A DNA stretch of 64,000 nucleotides from NCBI GenBank assembly GCA_964520985.1, contig CAZFPB010000001.1, positions 1,612,001 through 1,676,000 of the forward strand. The letters are read 5' to 3'. Position 1 is the stretch's first letter. Each line of letters begins with the position of its first letter. Below the pieces are notes generated by a model, which saw only the letters and a program-made list of their open reading frames with translations, searched no databases and was not told where the DNA came from. Positions 51,259 to 59,633 of the stretch are shown here, piece by piece. Both the position numbers and the translations under genes were made by a program. The DNA is from CAYSGL01 sp964520985 (GTDB taxonomy: Bacteria; Pseudomonadota; Alphaproteobacteria; Micavibrionales; Micavibrionaceae).

Positions 51259-52593
51259 TTAAGCGGCTTTTGTGTCGTTTGCCGTCTGTTTGCCGTAAGA
51301 TAAGGAGGAATGTAGTCGCGCGGCGAGAGGCGATTTTGTCTCGTTCACGGTTTCGCCGTGGAGGGCAAGATCGAGGCCGGTATATTCGATGCGCGCATTG
51401 ACGCGCAGTCCGGAAATCGCTTTCACCGCCATGAGTAAAATCCACGTCGCAGCGCCCGAATAGGCGATGACGACCACGACAGAAATAAGTTGTGCGAAGA
51501 ACTGGGGCGCATTGCCGTAGAGCAGGCCGGAGGCTCCGCCGATTTCCGGATTGGCAAAGACACCTGTGAGCAAGGCACCGATGATGCCGCCAATCCCGTG
51601 CAGGCCGAAGACATCGAGCGCGTCGTCATATTTCAGCATTTGTTTCAGGTAGGCGACCGCGCCGTAGCAGATAATCCCGGACGCGAGGCCGATGATCAGC
51701 GATGACTGGAAGTCGACAAAGCCCGCGGCGGGGGTAATGGCGACAAGACCTGCGACCACACCGGACAGGGCGCCCTGAACGCTGATTTTTCCTTTATGCC
51801 ATAGCTCCACCATCATCCAGGCAAAGCAGGCCATGCCCGCGGCCGTGTTGGTCACCAGCATCGCGTAACCGGCGAGCGAACCCGCCGTCAGCGAAGAACC
51901 TGCATTAAAGCCGAACCATCCCACCCAGAGCAATCCTGTGCCAATCACGCTGACAACGAGATTGTTCGAGGTTGAAGGGTTGCGATTGGCCTTGATGCTG
52001 CGGCCCATGACAATCGCAGCCACAAGGCCCGCGATGCCGGAGTTGATGTGCACGACGGTGCCGCCTGCGAAATCGAGCGCAGCCCCCATGCCGAGTATGC
52101 CTGAAAAATTCTCTGATCCCACGCCGCCGATAAAACCGCCGGGGCCCCACACCCAGTGCGCGACTGGCGCATAGACCATCAGGACCCAGAGCGGGGTGAA
52201 AATCAGTACGCTACTGAATTTGATGCGGTCGGCGACAGCGCCGAACAGCAGCGCCGCGGTGATGATGGCAAAGGTCATCTGGAAGACGATGAAAACGGTT
52301 TCCGGGATGGTGCCGACGGCGGAGTCGCGCCCGACTCCGTGCAGCATAATCTTGTCGAGGCTGCCGATAAAGCTCGATCCCTCGGTGAAGACGAGTGAAT
52401 AGGCGATGGCGGGCCACAGAACGCTGATGATGGCGCAAACGGCCAGAGACTGCATGAGGGTCGCCAGAATATTGTCTTTTTTGACAAGCCCGCCGTAAAA
52501 CAGGGCCAGTCCCGGCAGGGTCATCATGAGGACCAGCAGGGATGAGACGAGCATCCAGGCGGTATCGCCAGCGTTGAATACGGCAGAAGTCAT
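51259..52593 (-). CDS. amtB: Ammonium transporter
   Basis: Amt/MEP/Rh channel for ammonium. 444 residues from ATG 52593 with GAGGAAA upstream. About eleven hydrophobic helices; conserved sites DTAWMLVSSLLVLMMTLPGLALFYGG at the start, the ammonium-site region FGAVADRIKF, GGTVVHINSGIAGLVAA and the twin-His region DALDVFGLHGIGGIIGALLTG. The PII gene that usually accompanies amtB is not adjacent; a PII gene exists at 12522. Confidence 0.96.
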   Translation of the reverse strand: MTSAVFNAGDTAWMLVSSLLVLMMTLPGLALFYGGLVKKDNILATLMQSLAVCAIISVLWPAIAYSLVFTEGSSFIGSLDKIMLHGVGRDSAVGTIPETVFIVFQMTFAIITAALLFGAVADRIKFSSVLIFTPLWVLMVYAPVAHWVWGPGGFIGGVGSENFSGILGMGAALDFAGGTVVHINSGIAGLVAAIVMGRSIKANRNPSTSNNLVVSVIGTGLLWVGWFGFNAGSSLTAGSLAGYAMLVTNTAAGMACFAWMMVELWHKGKISVQGALSGVVAGLVAITPAAGFVDFQSSLIIGLASGIICYGAVAYLKQMLKYDDALDVFGLHGIGGIIGALLTGVFANPEIGGASGLLYGNAPQFFAQLISVVVVIAYSGAATWILLMAVKAISGLRVNARIEYTGLDLALHGETVNETKSPLAARLHSSLSYGKQTANDTKAA

Positions 52594-52689
52594 ATATGCA
52601 GTTTCCTCAGGTCTCAATTGTAAAAAACACATATCTCTTTTGCTGCATTCGCGAAGGGATTGCAATAGTTTTTTGCCCAGCGTGCATAA

Positions 52690-52712
52690 AAAAACCGCCC
52701 CGAAGGGCGGCT
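52690..52712 (-). terminator. Terminator after nrdB
   Basis: On the minus strand GCCGCCC-TTCG-GGGCGGT followed by TTTTTT; tetraloop hairpin with a strong T-run 16 bp after the nrdB stop. Confidence 0.92.
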
Positions 52713-52730
52713 TTTGTCGAATGCGTAAAA

Positions 52731-53789
52731 CTAGGCCACTTTAATGGCGGCTTCGTCGTCCGGGTTGTTCTTCTTGGCATAGTTACCGGCGAAAACGTCG
52801 TCGGAAAAGACTTCTTCCCAGGTGCCGCCTGTCGAGGCGCGCGAATATTCGGTCGCGCGGTTTTCGAAGAAGTTTGTGTGCTCGGCGCCGTTGAGCATTT
52901 CATCCATCCACGGCAGCGGGTTTTTATCGGTGCCGAAGATCGGTTCCAGATTCAACTGTTGCAGGCGGCGATCGCCGATGTAGCGGATGTAATCTTTGAC
53001 TTCCTGCGGCGTGAGGCCTTCGATCTCGCCCTGCTCGAACGCGAGGTCGATGAACGCATCTTCGAAGCCGACGATCGTGCGGCAGCTTTCGGTGATTTCG
53101 TTTTTCAGTTCGTCATCCCAGATGTCCGGATTTTCTTCGATGAAGGCATTGAAGAGTTTGATCATGGAGAGGCAGTGCAATGTTTCATCGCGTACCGACC
53201 ATGTCACGATCTGGCCCATACCCTTCATTTTGTTGAAGCGCGGGAAGTTCATCAGGATGGCGAACGAAGCGAACAATTGCAGACCTTCCGTGAAGGCACC
53301 GAACATCGCCATGGTTTTGGCGATATCGCGGCGCGATTCCATCGAGGCATTCTGCATGTAGTCGAACTTGTCTTTCATCTCCTTGTATTTCAAGAAGGCG
53401 GAATATTCGATTTCCGGCATGCCGATCGTGTCGAGCAGGTGCGAGTAAGCGGCGATGTGTACGGTTTCGATGTTCGAGAAAGCGGAGAGCATCATCTGGA
53501 CTTCAACCGGGCCGAACACCTGGGAGTAGTGTTTCATGTAGCAGTTGTTGACTTCGACGTCCGACTGCGTGAAGAAGCGGAAAATCTGCGTCATGAGGTT
53601 TTTCTCGGATGGCGTCAGCTTGTTCTTCCAGTCGCGAACGTCTTCGGCGAGCGGCACTTCTTCGGGAATCCAGTGAATACGCTGCTGCGTCAGCCAGGCT
53701 TCATAGCACCATGGGTAGAGGAACGGTTTGTAGACGTGGCGTTCCTGCAAAAGCTGGGACTTATACGTGGCGATATCACTGACAGACAT
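52731..53789 (-). CDS. nrdB: Class I ribonucleotide reductase, beta subunit
   Basis: Carries the diferric-tyrosyl radical cofactor. 352 residues with ligands D77, E108, H111, E168, E202 and H205 and radical tyrosine Y115 (NIETVHIAAYSHLL; WSVRDETLHC). The presence of Tyr supports a class Ia-type oxygen-dependent enzyme. The partner nrdA lies 3 kb upstream on the same strand but is separated by four other genes, two of them in opposite orientation, so the two are separate transcription units. A tandem NrdR-like operator lies at 53940-53987 upstream. Confidence 0.96.
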   Translation of the reverse strand: MSVSDIATYKSQLLQERHVYKPFLYPWCYEAWLTQQRIHWIPEEVPLAEDVRDWKNKLTPSEKNLMTQIFRFFTQSDVEVNNCYMKHYSQVFGPVEVQMMLSAFSNIETVHIAAYSHLLDTIGMPEIEYSAFLKYKEMKDKFDYMQNASMESRRDIAKTMAMFGAFTEGLQLFASFAILMNFPRFNKMKGMGQIVTWSVRDETLHCLSMIKLFNAFIEENPDIWDDELKNEITESCRTIVGFEDAFIDLAFEQGEIEGLTPQEVKDYIRYIGDRRLQQLNLEPIFGTDKNPLPWMDEMLNGAEHTNFFENRATEYSRASTGGTWEEVFSDDVFAGNYAKKNNPDDEAAIKVA

Positions 53790-54097
53790 TGTATTACTCC
53801 TTGAATATATATGATCGGGTTCGACTTTATGACTTTGGGGCGCGAATCCGAGTCATTTTCATGATTCGTCCACAGATTCGCAGGAGGTATCTGGACATAT
53901 AAATACCCGGAAACAGATAGAGCCTTGAAATCATTCAAAAATCTATATGTAGAGTGTTTATATTCAACATCATACTATATATGGGTTTTGTGTCTAGTAC
54001 CCTTTGTGTCTTTTTCCATTCTTTTTTCAGGTTTTTCTTTCCCGCAGACAGGCAGTTGTGTAGGTAGAGAGCAACATTCAACAAGGGGATCGTTTTT
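53790..54097. promoter_or_regulatory. Divergent control region of nrdB and the pit operon
   Basis: 308 bp, AT-rich in the right half. It contains two NrdR-box-like 16-mers (listed separately) and the AAGGGG binding site of the rightward gene. It should carry promoters in both directions. No protein-like small frame is seen. Confidence 0.55.
53940..53987. promoter_or_regulatory. Tandem NrdR boxes upstream of nrdB
   Basis: Box 1 (53940-53955) is AATCTATATGTAGAGT; box 2 (53972-53987) is ATACTATATATGGGTT. Each matches about 12 of 16 positions of the known consensus acaCwAtATaTwGtgt, and the two start 32 bp apart, the three-helical-turn spacing typical for NrdR. NrdR represses ribonucleotide reductase genes in response to ATP/dATP. 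It lies about 150 bp before nrdB and 110 bp before the pit operon. Confidence 0.7.
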
Positions 54098-54736
54098 ATG
54101 GGATTTTTTGCAAACCTGCTGCCGCGCGAAGACAAGTTTTTTATCACCATGCGGGCGCTGTCCGATGAGGCGCAAACGGGCGCGGTGCTGCTCCAGCAAT
54201 TCGTGAACGCGCCGGATGCGGTAGCGCGCGAAGAGATCGGTCAGAAAATTGCGGCCTGCAAGGCGCAGTCGAAAAAACTGCTGGAAACGGTGACGCGCGA
54301 TGTGTCGCTTAGTTTTATTACGCCGTTCGACCGCGAGGACATTCAGGAATTCTCGGCGCATCTGTATAAAATCCCAAAGACCATCGACAAGATTCGCGAG
54401 CGCCTTGATCTGCACGGCATCAAAAGCGACAAGGGCGATTTCATGCGCCAGATCGATCTGATTGTGCAGGAAGCCACCGCGATGCAGGATATCGTCACCT
54501 CGCTCACGCATAAAGGCGCGTCGAAAACCATTCTGGAGAAAGTCGCCGTGCTGAACGATCTCGAAGGCAATGGCGATACGGTGCTGGGTGAATTGCTCGT
54601 CAATCTGTTTAATGCCAATGGCGATGTGCGCGACATGCTGTTGCGTAAAGATATTTACGACATGCTGGAAAAAGTGCTCGACCGCTACCGTGACGCCGCC
54701 GGCGTTGCGCTGCAGATCGTGCTGAAACACAGCTAA
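54098..54736 (+). CDS. DUF47-family phosphate transport regulator (PhoU-like)
   Basis: 212 residues, helical, PhoU-like fold of the Pit accessory protein family (TIGR00153). Recognisable segments: MGFFANLLPREDKFFITMR, ITPFDREDIQEFSAHLYKIPKTID and EGNGDTVLGELLVNLF. It is the usual partner of low-affinity Pit transporters, here 12 bp upstream. AAGGGGATC precedes the ATG. Confidence 0.93.
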   Translation: MGFFANLLPREDKFFITMRALSDEAQTGAVLLQQFVNAPDAVAREEIGQKIAACKAQSKKLLETVTRDVSLSFITPFDREDIQEFSAHLYKIPKTIDKIRERLDLHGIKSDKGDFMRQIDLIVQEATAMQDIVTSLTHKGASKTILEKVAVLNDLEGNGDTVLGELLVNLFNANGDVRDMLLRKDIYDMLEKVLDRYRDAAGVALQIVLKHS

Positions 54737-54748
54737 AGGTTTTCCTTC

Positions 54749-55747
54749 ATGGATATTTTTATCTTACTGATTGTCGTCATCGCGCTGACGCTGGTGTTCG
54801 ACTTCATCAACGGGTTTCACGATGCGGCGAACGCCATTGCCACCGTCGTCTCGACGCGCGTGATGCGCCCGACTGCCGCGGTGATTTACGGCGCCGTGCT
54901 GAATTTTATCGGCGCATTGCTGGGAACGGAAGTGGCCGCCACGATCGGATCGGGTCTGGTCGATACGGAATCGGTCACCTTGATCACCGTCCTGTGCACG
55001 GTTATCGCCGCGATCGTGTGGAATTTGATCACCTGGTACAAGGGATTGCCGACCAGTTCGTCGCACGCGCTGATCGGCTCGCTCCTCGGCGCCACGTTCT
55101 TTTCCGGCGCGATGGGGTTTGAGAATATTCACCTCGGCCCTGTGATGCAGAAAATCGTCATTCCGATGGTGACATCGCCGCTGCTCGGGTTCGCGATAGG
55201 GTTTGCGTTAATGACCGGATTGATCTGGCTGGTCTGGCGCACGAAGCTGCCGAAAATCAACCGCCGCTTTGGGCGTTTGCAAATTCTATCGGCCGGTTTT
55301 ATGGCGCTTAGCCACGGGCATAACGATGCACAAAAATCGATGGGGATTATCGCGCTGGCGCTGGTGCTGGCTTATCCGGGTGAAGCGTTCGACGTGCCGC
55401 TCTGGGTCATTATCAGCTGCGCGATTGCGATGGCGCTCGGCACGATGTCCGGTGGCTGGCGCATTATCCGCACGATGGGCAACAAGATGATCAAGCTACA
55501 ACCGATCCATGGTTTTGCCGCAGAAACAACGGCCTCTCTGGTTATCACCGGCGCGTCCGCGTTCGGTATTCCGGTCAGCACGACGCAGGTGATTTCATCC
55601 TCCATTCTTGGTGTCGGTGCGACAAAACGTCTCTCGGCCGTGCGCTGGGGGATCGTCGGGAATATTCTCTGGGCGTGGGTGTTAACCCTGCCACTGACAT
55701 TTATGTTCAGTGGATTATTGATGCTCGGTATCAAGGCAATTTTCTAG
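54749..55747 (+). CDS. pit: Pit-family inorganic phosphate transporter
   Basis: Low-affinity phosphate permease. 332 residues, about ten helices. The two internal signature repeats are present: DFINGFHDAANAIATVVSTR in the first half and GHNDAQKSMGIIALAL in the second, as well as GLPTSSSHALIG and the mirrored GIPVSTTQVISSSILG. Co-transcribed with the DUF47 gene. Confidence 0.96.
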   Translation: MDIFILLIVVIALTLVFDFINGFHDAANAIATVVSTRVMRPTAAVIYGAVLNFIGALLGTEVAATIGSGLVDTESVTLITVLCTVIAAIVWNLITWYKGLPTSSSHALIGSLLGATFFSGAMGFENIHLGPVMQKIVIPMVTSPLLGFAIGFALMTGLIWLVWRTKLPKINRRFGRLQILSAGFMALSHGHNDAQKSMGIIALALVLAYPGEAFDVPLWVIISCAIAMALGTMSGGWRIIRTMGNKMIKLQPIHGFAAETTASLVITGASAFGIPVSTTQVISSSILGVGATKRLSAVRWGIVGNILWAWVLTLPLTFMFSGLLMLGIKAIF

Positions 55748-55752
55748 ACATT

Positions 55753-55782
55753 AAAAAACCCGGCGCGAAGGCCGGGTTTTTT
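55753..55782. terminator. Bidirectional terminator after pit
   Basis: AAAAAACCCGGC (55753-55764) pairs perfectly with GCCGGGTTTTTT (55771-55782), loop 6 nt. Serves pit and the convergent 55797 gene. Confidence 0.92.
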
Positions 55783-55796
55783 ATGAATCTTTTTAT

Positions 55797-56291
55797 TTAT
55801 TCAACAATGCTGCCATTGTTGTTTTTGTCCATCTCGTCGACTTTTTCTTCGACAGCGTCTTTGGCATCTTCATAGCCTTCTTTTACCGTTTCTTTGGTGT
55901 CTTCATAGGCTTTTTCCGCATCAACTGCAGGAACAGGATCATTCGGGTCCTGCATCACTGGTTCAACATCCGAAGTCGTCGCATCATCGGTCACAACGCC
56001 ATCGGCATTGTCGGATGGTGTCACTTCAACGGTCGGATATTCGATGACTTTTTCTTCTGTTTTCACATCGACAGTCGGATATTCGATCGTCCGGCCTTCG
56101 ATCTCACGCTCTTTGGTGACGATATCAGCATCAACCGGTACGGGTACTGTCGTGCTGCCTGTGCCCATTTCGACATTCGGCAGATCAGCGCGGATTTCTT
56201 CCAATTCGCCGCGCGGATTATCGCTCGACATCCATAAAACGGCCCCGATCAGGGCAACAACGGCAATAACAACTAAAATTAAACGGGACAT
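55797..56291 (-). CDS. Membrane-anchored acidic protein with IEYPTV repeats
   Basis: 164 residues: an N-terminal membrane helix (LILVVIAVVALIGAVLWM, about 4-21), probably an uncleaved anchor, then an acidic periplasmic part. Two near-repeats occur (TIEYPTVDVKTEEK and VIEYPTVEVTPSD), followed by a low-complexity Asp/Glu/Lys helix (EDTKETVKEGYEDAKDAVEEKVDEM) that resembles LEA-like or apolipophorin-like stress proteins. Starts 11 bp after the Pmp3-type gene, so both are in one transcript, downstream of the TPP riboswitch. Confidence 0.8.
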   Translation of the reverse strand: MSRLILVVIAVVALIGAVLWMSSDNPRGELEEIRADLPNVEMGTGSTTVPVPVDADIVTKEREIEGRTIEYPTVDVKTEEKVIEYPTVEVTPSDNADGVVTDDATTSDVEPVMQDPNDPVPAVDAEKAYEDTKETVKEGYEDAKDAVEEKVDEMDKNNNGSIVE

Positions 56292-56302
56292 GCGGGGCCT
56301 CC

Positions 56303-56488
56303 TTAGCGTTTCGCAATAATGTAGACAGCGTGAACAATACCCGGCACGTAGCCCAGAATCGTCAGCAGAATGTTAATCCAGAAATGTTTGGTCAGACCGA
56401 CCTCTAGGAAAACGCCTAAAGGTGGCAGAATAATCGCGATGATGATCTTGATCAGATCATTTCCATCGGATGTTGTGGCAGTGTTCAT
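56303..56488 (-). CDS. YqaE/Pmp3-family small membrane protein
   Basis: 61 residues from ATG 56488, with AAGGAGATAACC upstream; the frame also reads through from GTG 56536 but the binding site settles the start. Two membrane helices with the family hallmark IIAIILPPLGVFLEVG and LTILGYVPGIVHAVYII. Pmp3 proteins are linked to membrane potential and salt stress. It is the first gene behind an apparent TPP riboswitch with hairpin, an unexpected partner. Confidence 0.92.
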   Translation of the reverse strand: MNTATTSDGNDLIKIIIAIILPPLGVFLEVGLTKHFWINILLTILGYVPGIVHAVYIIAKR

Positions 56489-56567
56489 GGTTATCTCCTT
56501 ATTGTTATACGCAATCAGTATGGTGTGCCAACGCACGGTTTTAAAAAAAGTTTCCTTATCATAAAGC

Positions 56568-56596
56568 GGCCCCGCACTCAGAAGAGTAGCGGGGCC
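56568..56596 (-). terminator. Hairpin directly behind the TPP riboswitch
   Basis: On the minus strand GGCCCCGC pairs with GCGGGGCC, extended internally by ACTC/GAGT around a TTCT loop, 12 bp with a bulge. It begins 3 nt after the P1 stem of the riboswitch and is followed by GCTTTAT: a likely expression platform with a weak T-run. Confidence 0.7.
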
Positions 56597-56599
56597 TTT

Positions 56600-56716
56600 G
56601 TGCAGCGCCTTCCTAGCGCCCGAATGACCGGGTTCAGGTTCGAAGGGTTATCGTTATCCACGATTCTCAGCCTATTTTCTCTTGCGAGAAAAACTCGGGC
56701 ACCCCTGTCGTTGCAC
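56600..56716 (-). ncRNA. TPP (THI-box) riboswitch
   Basis: Read on the minus strand, the segment has the conserved thiamine pyrophosphate aptamer in order: GGGGTGC, a P3 extension hairpin, GGCTGAGA, ACCCTT, GAACCTGA, then GGTCATT and CGCTAGGAAGG. Closing helix P1 is formed by GTGCAACG (56716-56709) and CGCTGCAC (56607-56600), 7 of 8 pairs. Position and order match the family closely. What follows is a hairpin and then a Pmp3-family gene, not a thiamine gene. The nrdA terminator (56764-56787) lies upstream, so the riboswitch has its own promoter around 56720-56760 or is read from weak readthrough. Confidence 0.9.
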
Positions 56717-56763
56717 CTTACAAACTGCCGTGCGGGCAAAAGGTTCCTGATTTTTTCAAAGAA

Positions 56764-56787
56764 AAACCCGGCTCGAAAGCCGGGTTT
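56764..56787 (-). terminator. Terminator after nrdA
   Basis: On the minus strand AAACCCGGC-TTTCGA-GCCGGGTTT followed by TTCTTTG; a perfect 9-bp stem 28 bp after the nrdA stop. Confidence 0.85.
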
Positions 56788-56815
56788 GAGAGTACACAGT
56801 AAACCTATCAAAAAC

Positions 56816-58642
56816 TTATTGGCAGGCGAGGCATTCCTCGTAGTTGCCGGTGGCTTGTTCCGGCAGCTCCGGCTCGCGGCCTTTGGATTCGCGGGCGCGG
56901 ATCCAGGAGGCGTTCGACTCAGCGCGCTGGATCGATTTCGAGCGGCAGTAGTAGAGCGACTTGACGCCTTTCTTCCACGCTTCGAAGTGCAGGCCATGCA
57001 GATCTTTTTTGTGCACGCTGGCCGGCAGGAACAGGTTCAAGGACTGTGCCTGGCAAACGAACGGTGTGCGGTCGGCGGCGTGTTCGATCAACCAGCGCTG
57101 GTCGATTTCGAACGCGGTCTTGAATACGTCTTTTTCTTCCTGGCTGAGGAAGTCGAGATGCAGGACCGAGCCTTCGTTGGTGAAGATCGAGGACCACACA
57201 TCATCTGTGTTCTGGCCTTTTTCTTCGAGCAGTTTCATCAGCCACTTGTTCTTGACCGGGAAGGAACCGGACAGAGTCTTGTGGGTGTAGGCATTGGCGG
57301 CATTCGGCTCAATCCCCGGCGAGGCGCCGCCGCAGATGATCGAGATCGAGGCTGTCGGGGCAATCGCCATTTTGTTTGAGAAGCGCTCCATGATGCCATA
57401 GTCGGCGGCATCCGGGCAGGCGCCGCGTTCATGCGCGAGTTTCACCGAAGCATCGTCTGCCTGACGTTTGATCTGCTGGAACATTTTGCGGTTCCAGACT
57501 TTGGCCATCACGCCTTCCATCGGGATCATCTTCGATTGCAAGAACGAGTGGAAGCCCATGACGCCCAGGCCCACCGAACGCTCGCGCATCGCGGCATATT
57601 TCGCGCGTTTCATCGAATCCGGTGCTTTATCAATGAAGTCGGTCAGCACGTTGTCGAGGAAGCGCATAACGTCTTCGACGATCTGCGGATTATCGGCCCA
57701 TTCATCATAGGTCTCGAGGTTCAAGGAGGAGAGGCAGCACACAGCCGTGCGGTCATTGCCCAGATGGTCGCGGCCTGTTGGCAGCGTAATTTCCGAGCAG
57801 AGGTTCGACATCTTAACCGTTAGACCGGCCATTTTGTGGTGGTCTGGGATACGGTCGTTTACATGGTCTTCATAGACGATGTAAGGCTCGCCCGTTTCAA
57901 TACGCGCGGTCAGGATGCGGATCCACAGATCGCGGGCTTTGACTTTGCCGACAACGGCTTTGTCTTTGGGTGATTTCAGCGCCCATTCTTCATCATTCTC
58001 CACCGCCTGCATGAAGGCGTTGTTGACGAAGATACCGTGGTGCAGGTTCAGCGCCTTGCGGTTCGGGTCGCCGCCGGTCGGACGGCGGATCTCGATGAAC
58101 TCTTCAATTTCCGGGTGCCAGATCGGCAGATAGATGGCGGCAGAGCCGCGACGCAAGCTGCCTTGGCTGATCGCGAGGGTGAGCGAATCCATCACGCGGA
58201 TGAACGGGACGATCCCGGAGGTCTTGCCGTTACGGCCGACTTTTTCGCCGATCGAGCGGATGTTGCCCCAGTAGGAGCCGATACCGCCGCCCAGCGAGGC
58301 GAGCCAGACGTTTTCATTCCACAAGGAAACGATGTCTTCGAGGCTGTCGTTGCATTCGTTCAGGAAGCAGGAAATCGGCATGCCACGGGACGTGCCGCCG
58401 TTCGAGAGAACAGGGGTCGCCGGCATGAACCAGAGTTTCGAGATATAATCATAGAGGCGCTGGGCGTGGGCCGAGTCATCGCCATAGTACATGGCAACGC
58501 GCGCGAAGAGGTCCTGCGGGCCTTCTTCGGGCAGCAGGTAGCGGTCGTACAGGGTTTCAATCCCGAATTTGGTTAAGTTGGCATCGCGTGTACGGTCGAT
58601 TGACACGCGGTTGCCCCCTTCGATCTGTGCATAATCAAACAT
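56816..58642 (-). CDS. nrdA: Class I ribonucleotide reductase, alpha subunit
   Basis: Catalytic large subunit reducing ribonucleoside diphosphates. 608 residues, much shorter than E. coli NrdA (761): the N-terminal ATP-cone domain is absent, so dATP activity control through a cone should be missing; the length equals that of Rickettsia NrdA. Visible: PISCFLNECNDSLEDI, SLGGGIGSYWGNIRSIG (catalytic barrel), NLCSEITLP and CCLSSLNLETY (active-site cysteine region), and the redox-active C-terminal CLAC motif. Encoded apart from nrdB. Confidence 0.96.
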   Translation of the reverse strand: MFDYAQIEGGNRVSIDRTRDANLTKFGIETLYDRYLLPEEGPQDLFARVAMYYGDDSAHAQRLYDYISKLWFMPATPVLSNGGTSRGMPISCFLNECNDSLEDIVSLWNENVWLASLGGGIGSYWGNIRSIGEKVGRNGKTSGIVPFIRVMDSLTLAISQGSLRRGSAAIYLPIWHPEIEEFIEIRRPTGGDPNRKALNLHHGIFVNNAFMQAVENDEEWALKSPKDKAVVGKVKARDLWIRILTARIETGEPYIVYEDHVNDRIPDHHKMAGLTVKMSNLCSEITLPTGRDHLGNDRTAVCCLSSLNLETYDEWADNPQIVEDVMRFLDNVLTDFIDKAPDSMKRAKYAAMRERSVGLGVMGFHSFLQSKMIPMEGVMAKVWNRKMFQQIKRQADDASVKLAHERGACPDAADYGIMERFSNKMAIAPTASISIICGGASPGIEPNAANAYTHKTLSGSFPVKNKWLMKLLEEKGQNTDDVWSSIFTNEGSVLHLDFLSQEEKDVFKTAFEIDQRWLIEHAADRTPFVCQAQSLNLFLPASVHKKDLHGLHFEAWKKGVKSLYYCRSKSIQRAESNASWIRARESKGREPELPEQATGNYEECLACQ

Positions 58643-59021
58643 TCCCTAACTCCCCTGTAGGTTTTTGAGCGTATATATCTGTGGATATCTGCGAGGAAAA
58701 GGTTGCAACCGAAACCACAACCCCTAGCGGTTAATCTTCTAAAAGCATACTACATCGTGTGGTGCTGTCCAGATAAATCCCATGCCATCCAAAGATATTT
58801 TTTGCCCGATTTAAGGCTCTGAATTTGCTTAAAGATTCATCTGGTTTTGATAAGGGCTTTGTAAAAACTGCAGGGCAGAGATGCTGTTATGCGTAATATG
58901 GGTGGTTCTATGGAAATATCAATCCCTAGAATCGACCCGACTCACCCCCAAAAGGTAACGGCCTGTGATCCGGGGGAGAATCAGCAGGCCGTTTTGGGGG
59001 ACGGGGGTAAACTTTAAAGTA
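58643..59021. promoter_or_regulatory. Region upstream of nrdA
   Basis: 379 bp. The left half is the nrdA 5' region: it contains a TATATAT stretch (58665-58672), a perfect palindrome GGTTGCAACC (58701-58710) and a partial NrdR-like end GTGT near 58757, none of which I can call an operator with confidence. The right half has a hairpin at 58957-58993 ending the 59022 gene. No coding frame seen. Confidence 0.4.
58957..58993 (-). terminator. Terminator after the 59022 gene
   Basis: AACGGCCTG pairs with CAGGCCGTT (9 bp), extended by GAT/ATC inside; read on the minus strand it is followed by ACCTTTTGG, so the T-run is weak. Confidence 0.65.
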
Positions 59022-59516
59022 TTAGCGCAGGCCGCCGCCACCGACGGACAGGTCAACACCGGCATTGGTACCAACGCCTACGCGTTTGCCAGGATTTGTG
59101 CCAGTCGAGGCGCCAATATCCGAATCAATGTTGGCTTCGACATCGGGATTCACCGTTGTATTGCCGAGATCGATATCCGCTTGTGTGCGGGCACTGCCGT
59201 CACCGGAGAGCGAACCGCTTGTTCCGCCACCGGCAGAACCGCTTGTCGAACCAGAGGCCGAATCAGTGGAGCGCAAGCTACCACTGGCAGAATCATATGA
59301 TTGCGCCGCCCGGTTTTTTACGCCGATAGTGGTCGAACCAGCCGAACCTGCGGACAGTGAGCCTGATGTCGAGCCGCCAAGGCTGCTGCCAGCGCCGCCA
59401 CCAGACAAGGAGCCGCTTGTGCTGCTACCGACGCTGCCGGTTTGGGCTTGGGCGACGCTTAAAGGCATGGCCAGGGCGCCTGCCAGAATTGTTGTATATA
59501 AAATGCGTTTGTTCAT
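59022..59516 (-). CDS. Gly/Ser-rich exported protein
   Basis: 164 residues from ATG 59516 (GAGGACA upstream; frame open upstream but without a site). Signal peptide cleaved near AQA|QTG. Mature protein is low-complexity: repeats of GSLSGG, SSLGGSTSGSLS and SASGS, then ADIDLGNTTVNPDVEANIDSDIGAS. Likely an unstructured exported or surface protein; no known function. Confidence 0.8.
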   Translation of the reverse strand: MNKRILYTTILAGALAMPLSVAQAQTGSVGSSTSGSLSGGGAGSSLGGSTSGSLSAGSAGSTTIGVKNRAAQSYDSASGSLRSTDSASGSTSGSAGGGTSGSLSGDGSARTQADIDLGNTTVNPDVEANIDSDIGASTGTNPGKRVGVGTNAGVDLSVGGGGLR

Positions 59517-59633
59517 GAGTGTGTCCTCTTTTGTTATGGGGCCAACAGTCAGCGCGGGTATAAGTTCGCCCGCCATTGCAAGTTTTTGCGAATTCCCGCA
59601 TAAAGAATTGAAATTGAACAGGAAAAAATTCGT

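Noticed and set aside
52596..53804. A 402-codon plus-strand frame opposite nrdB
   Set aside because: NrdB has all metal ligands in the other strand; the antisense frame is a composition artefact.
54749..56536. Region between nrdB and nrdA as a mobile element
   Set aside because: No transposase, integrase or terminal repeats; genes are ordinary housekeeping and envelope functions.
58643..58780. NrdR boxes upstream of nrdA
   Set aside because: TATATAT near 58665 and a GTGT end near 58757 are partial matches only and do not show the 31-32 bp pairing found near nrdB.
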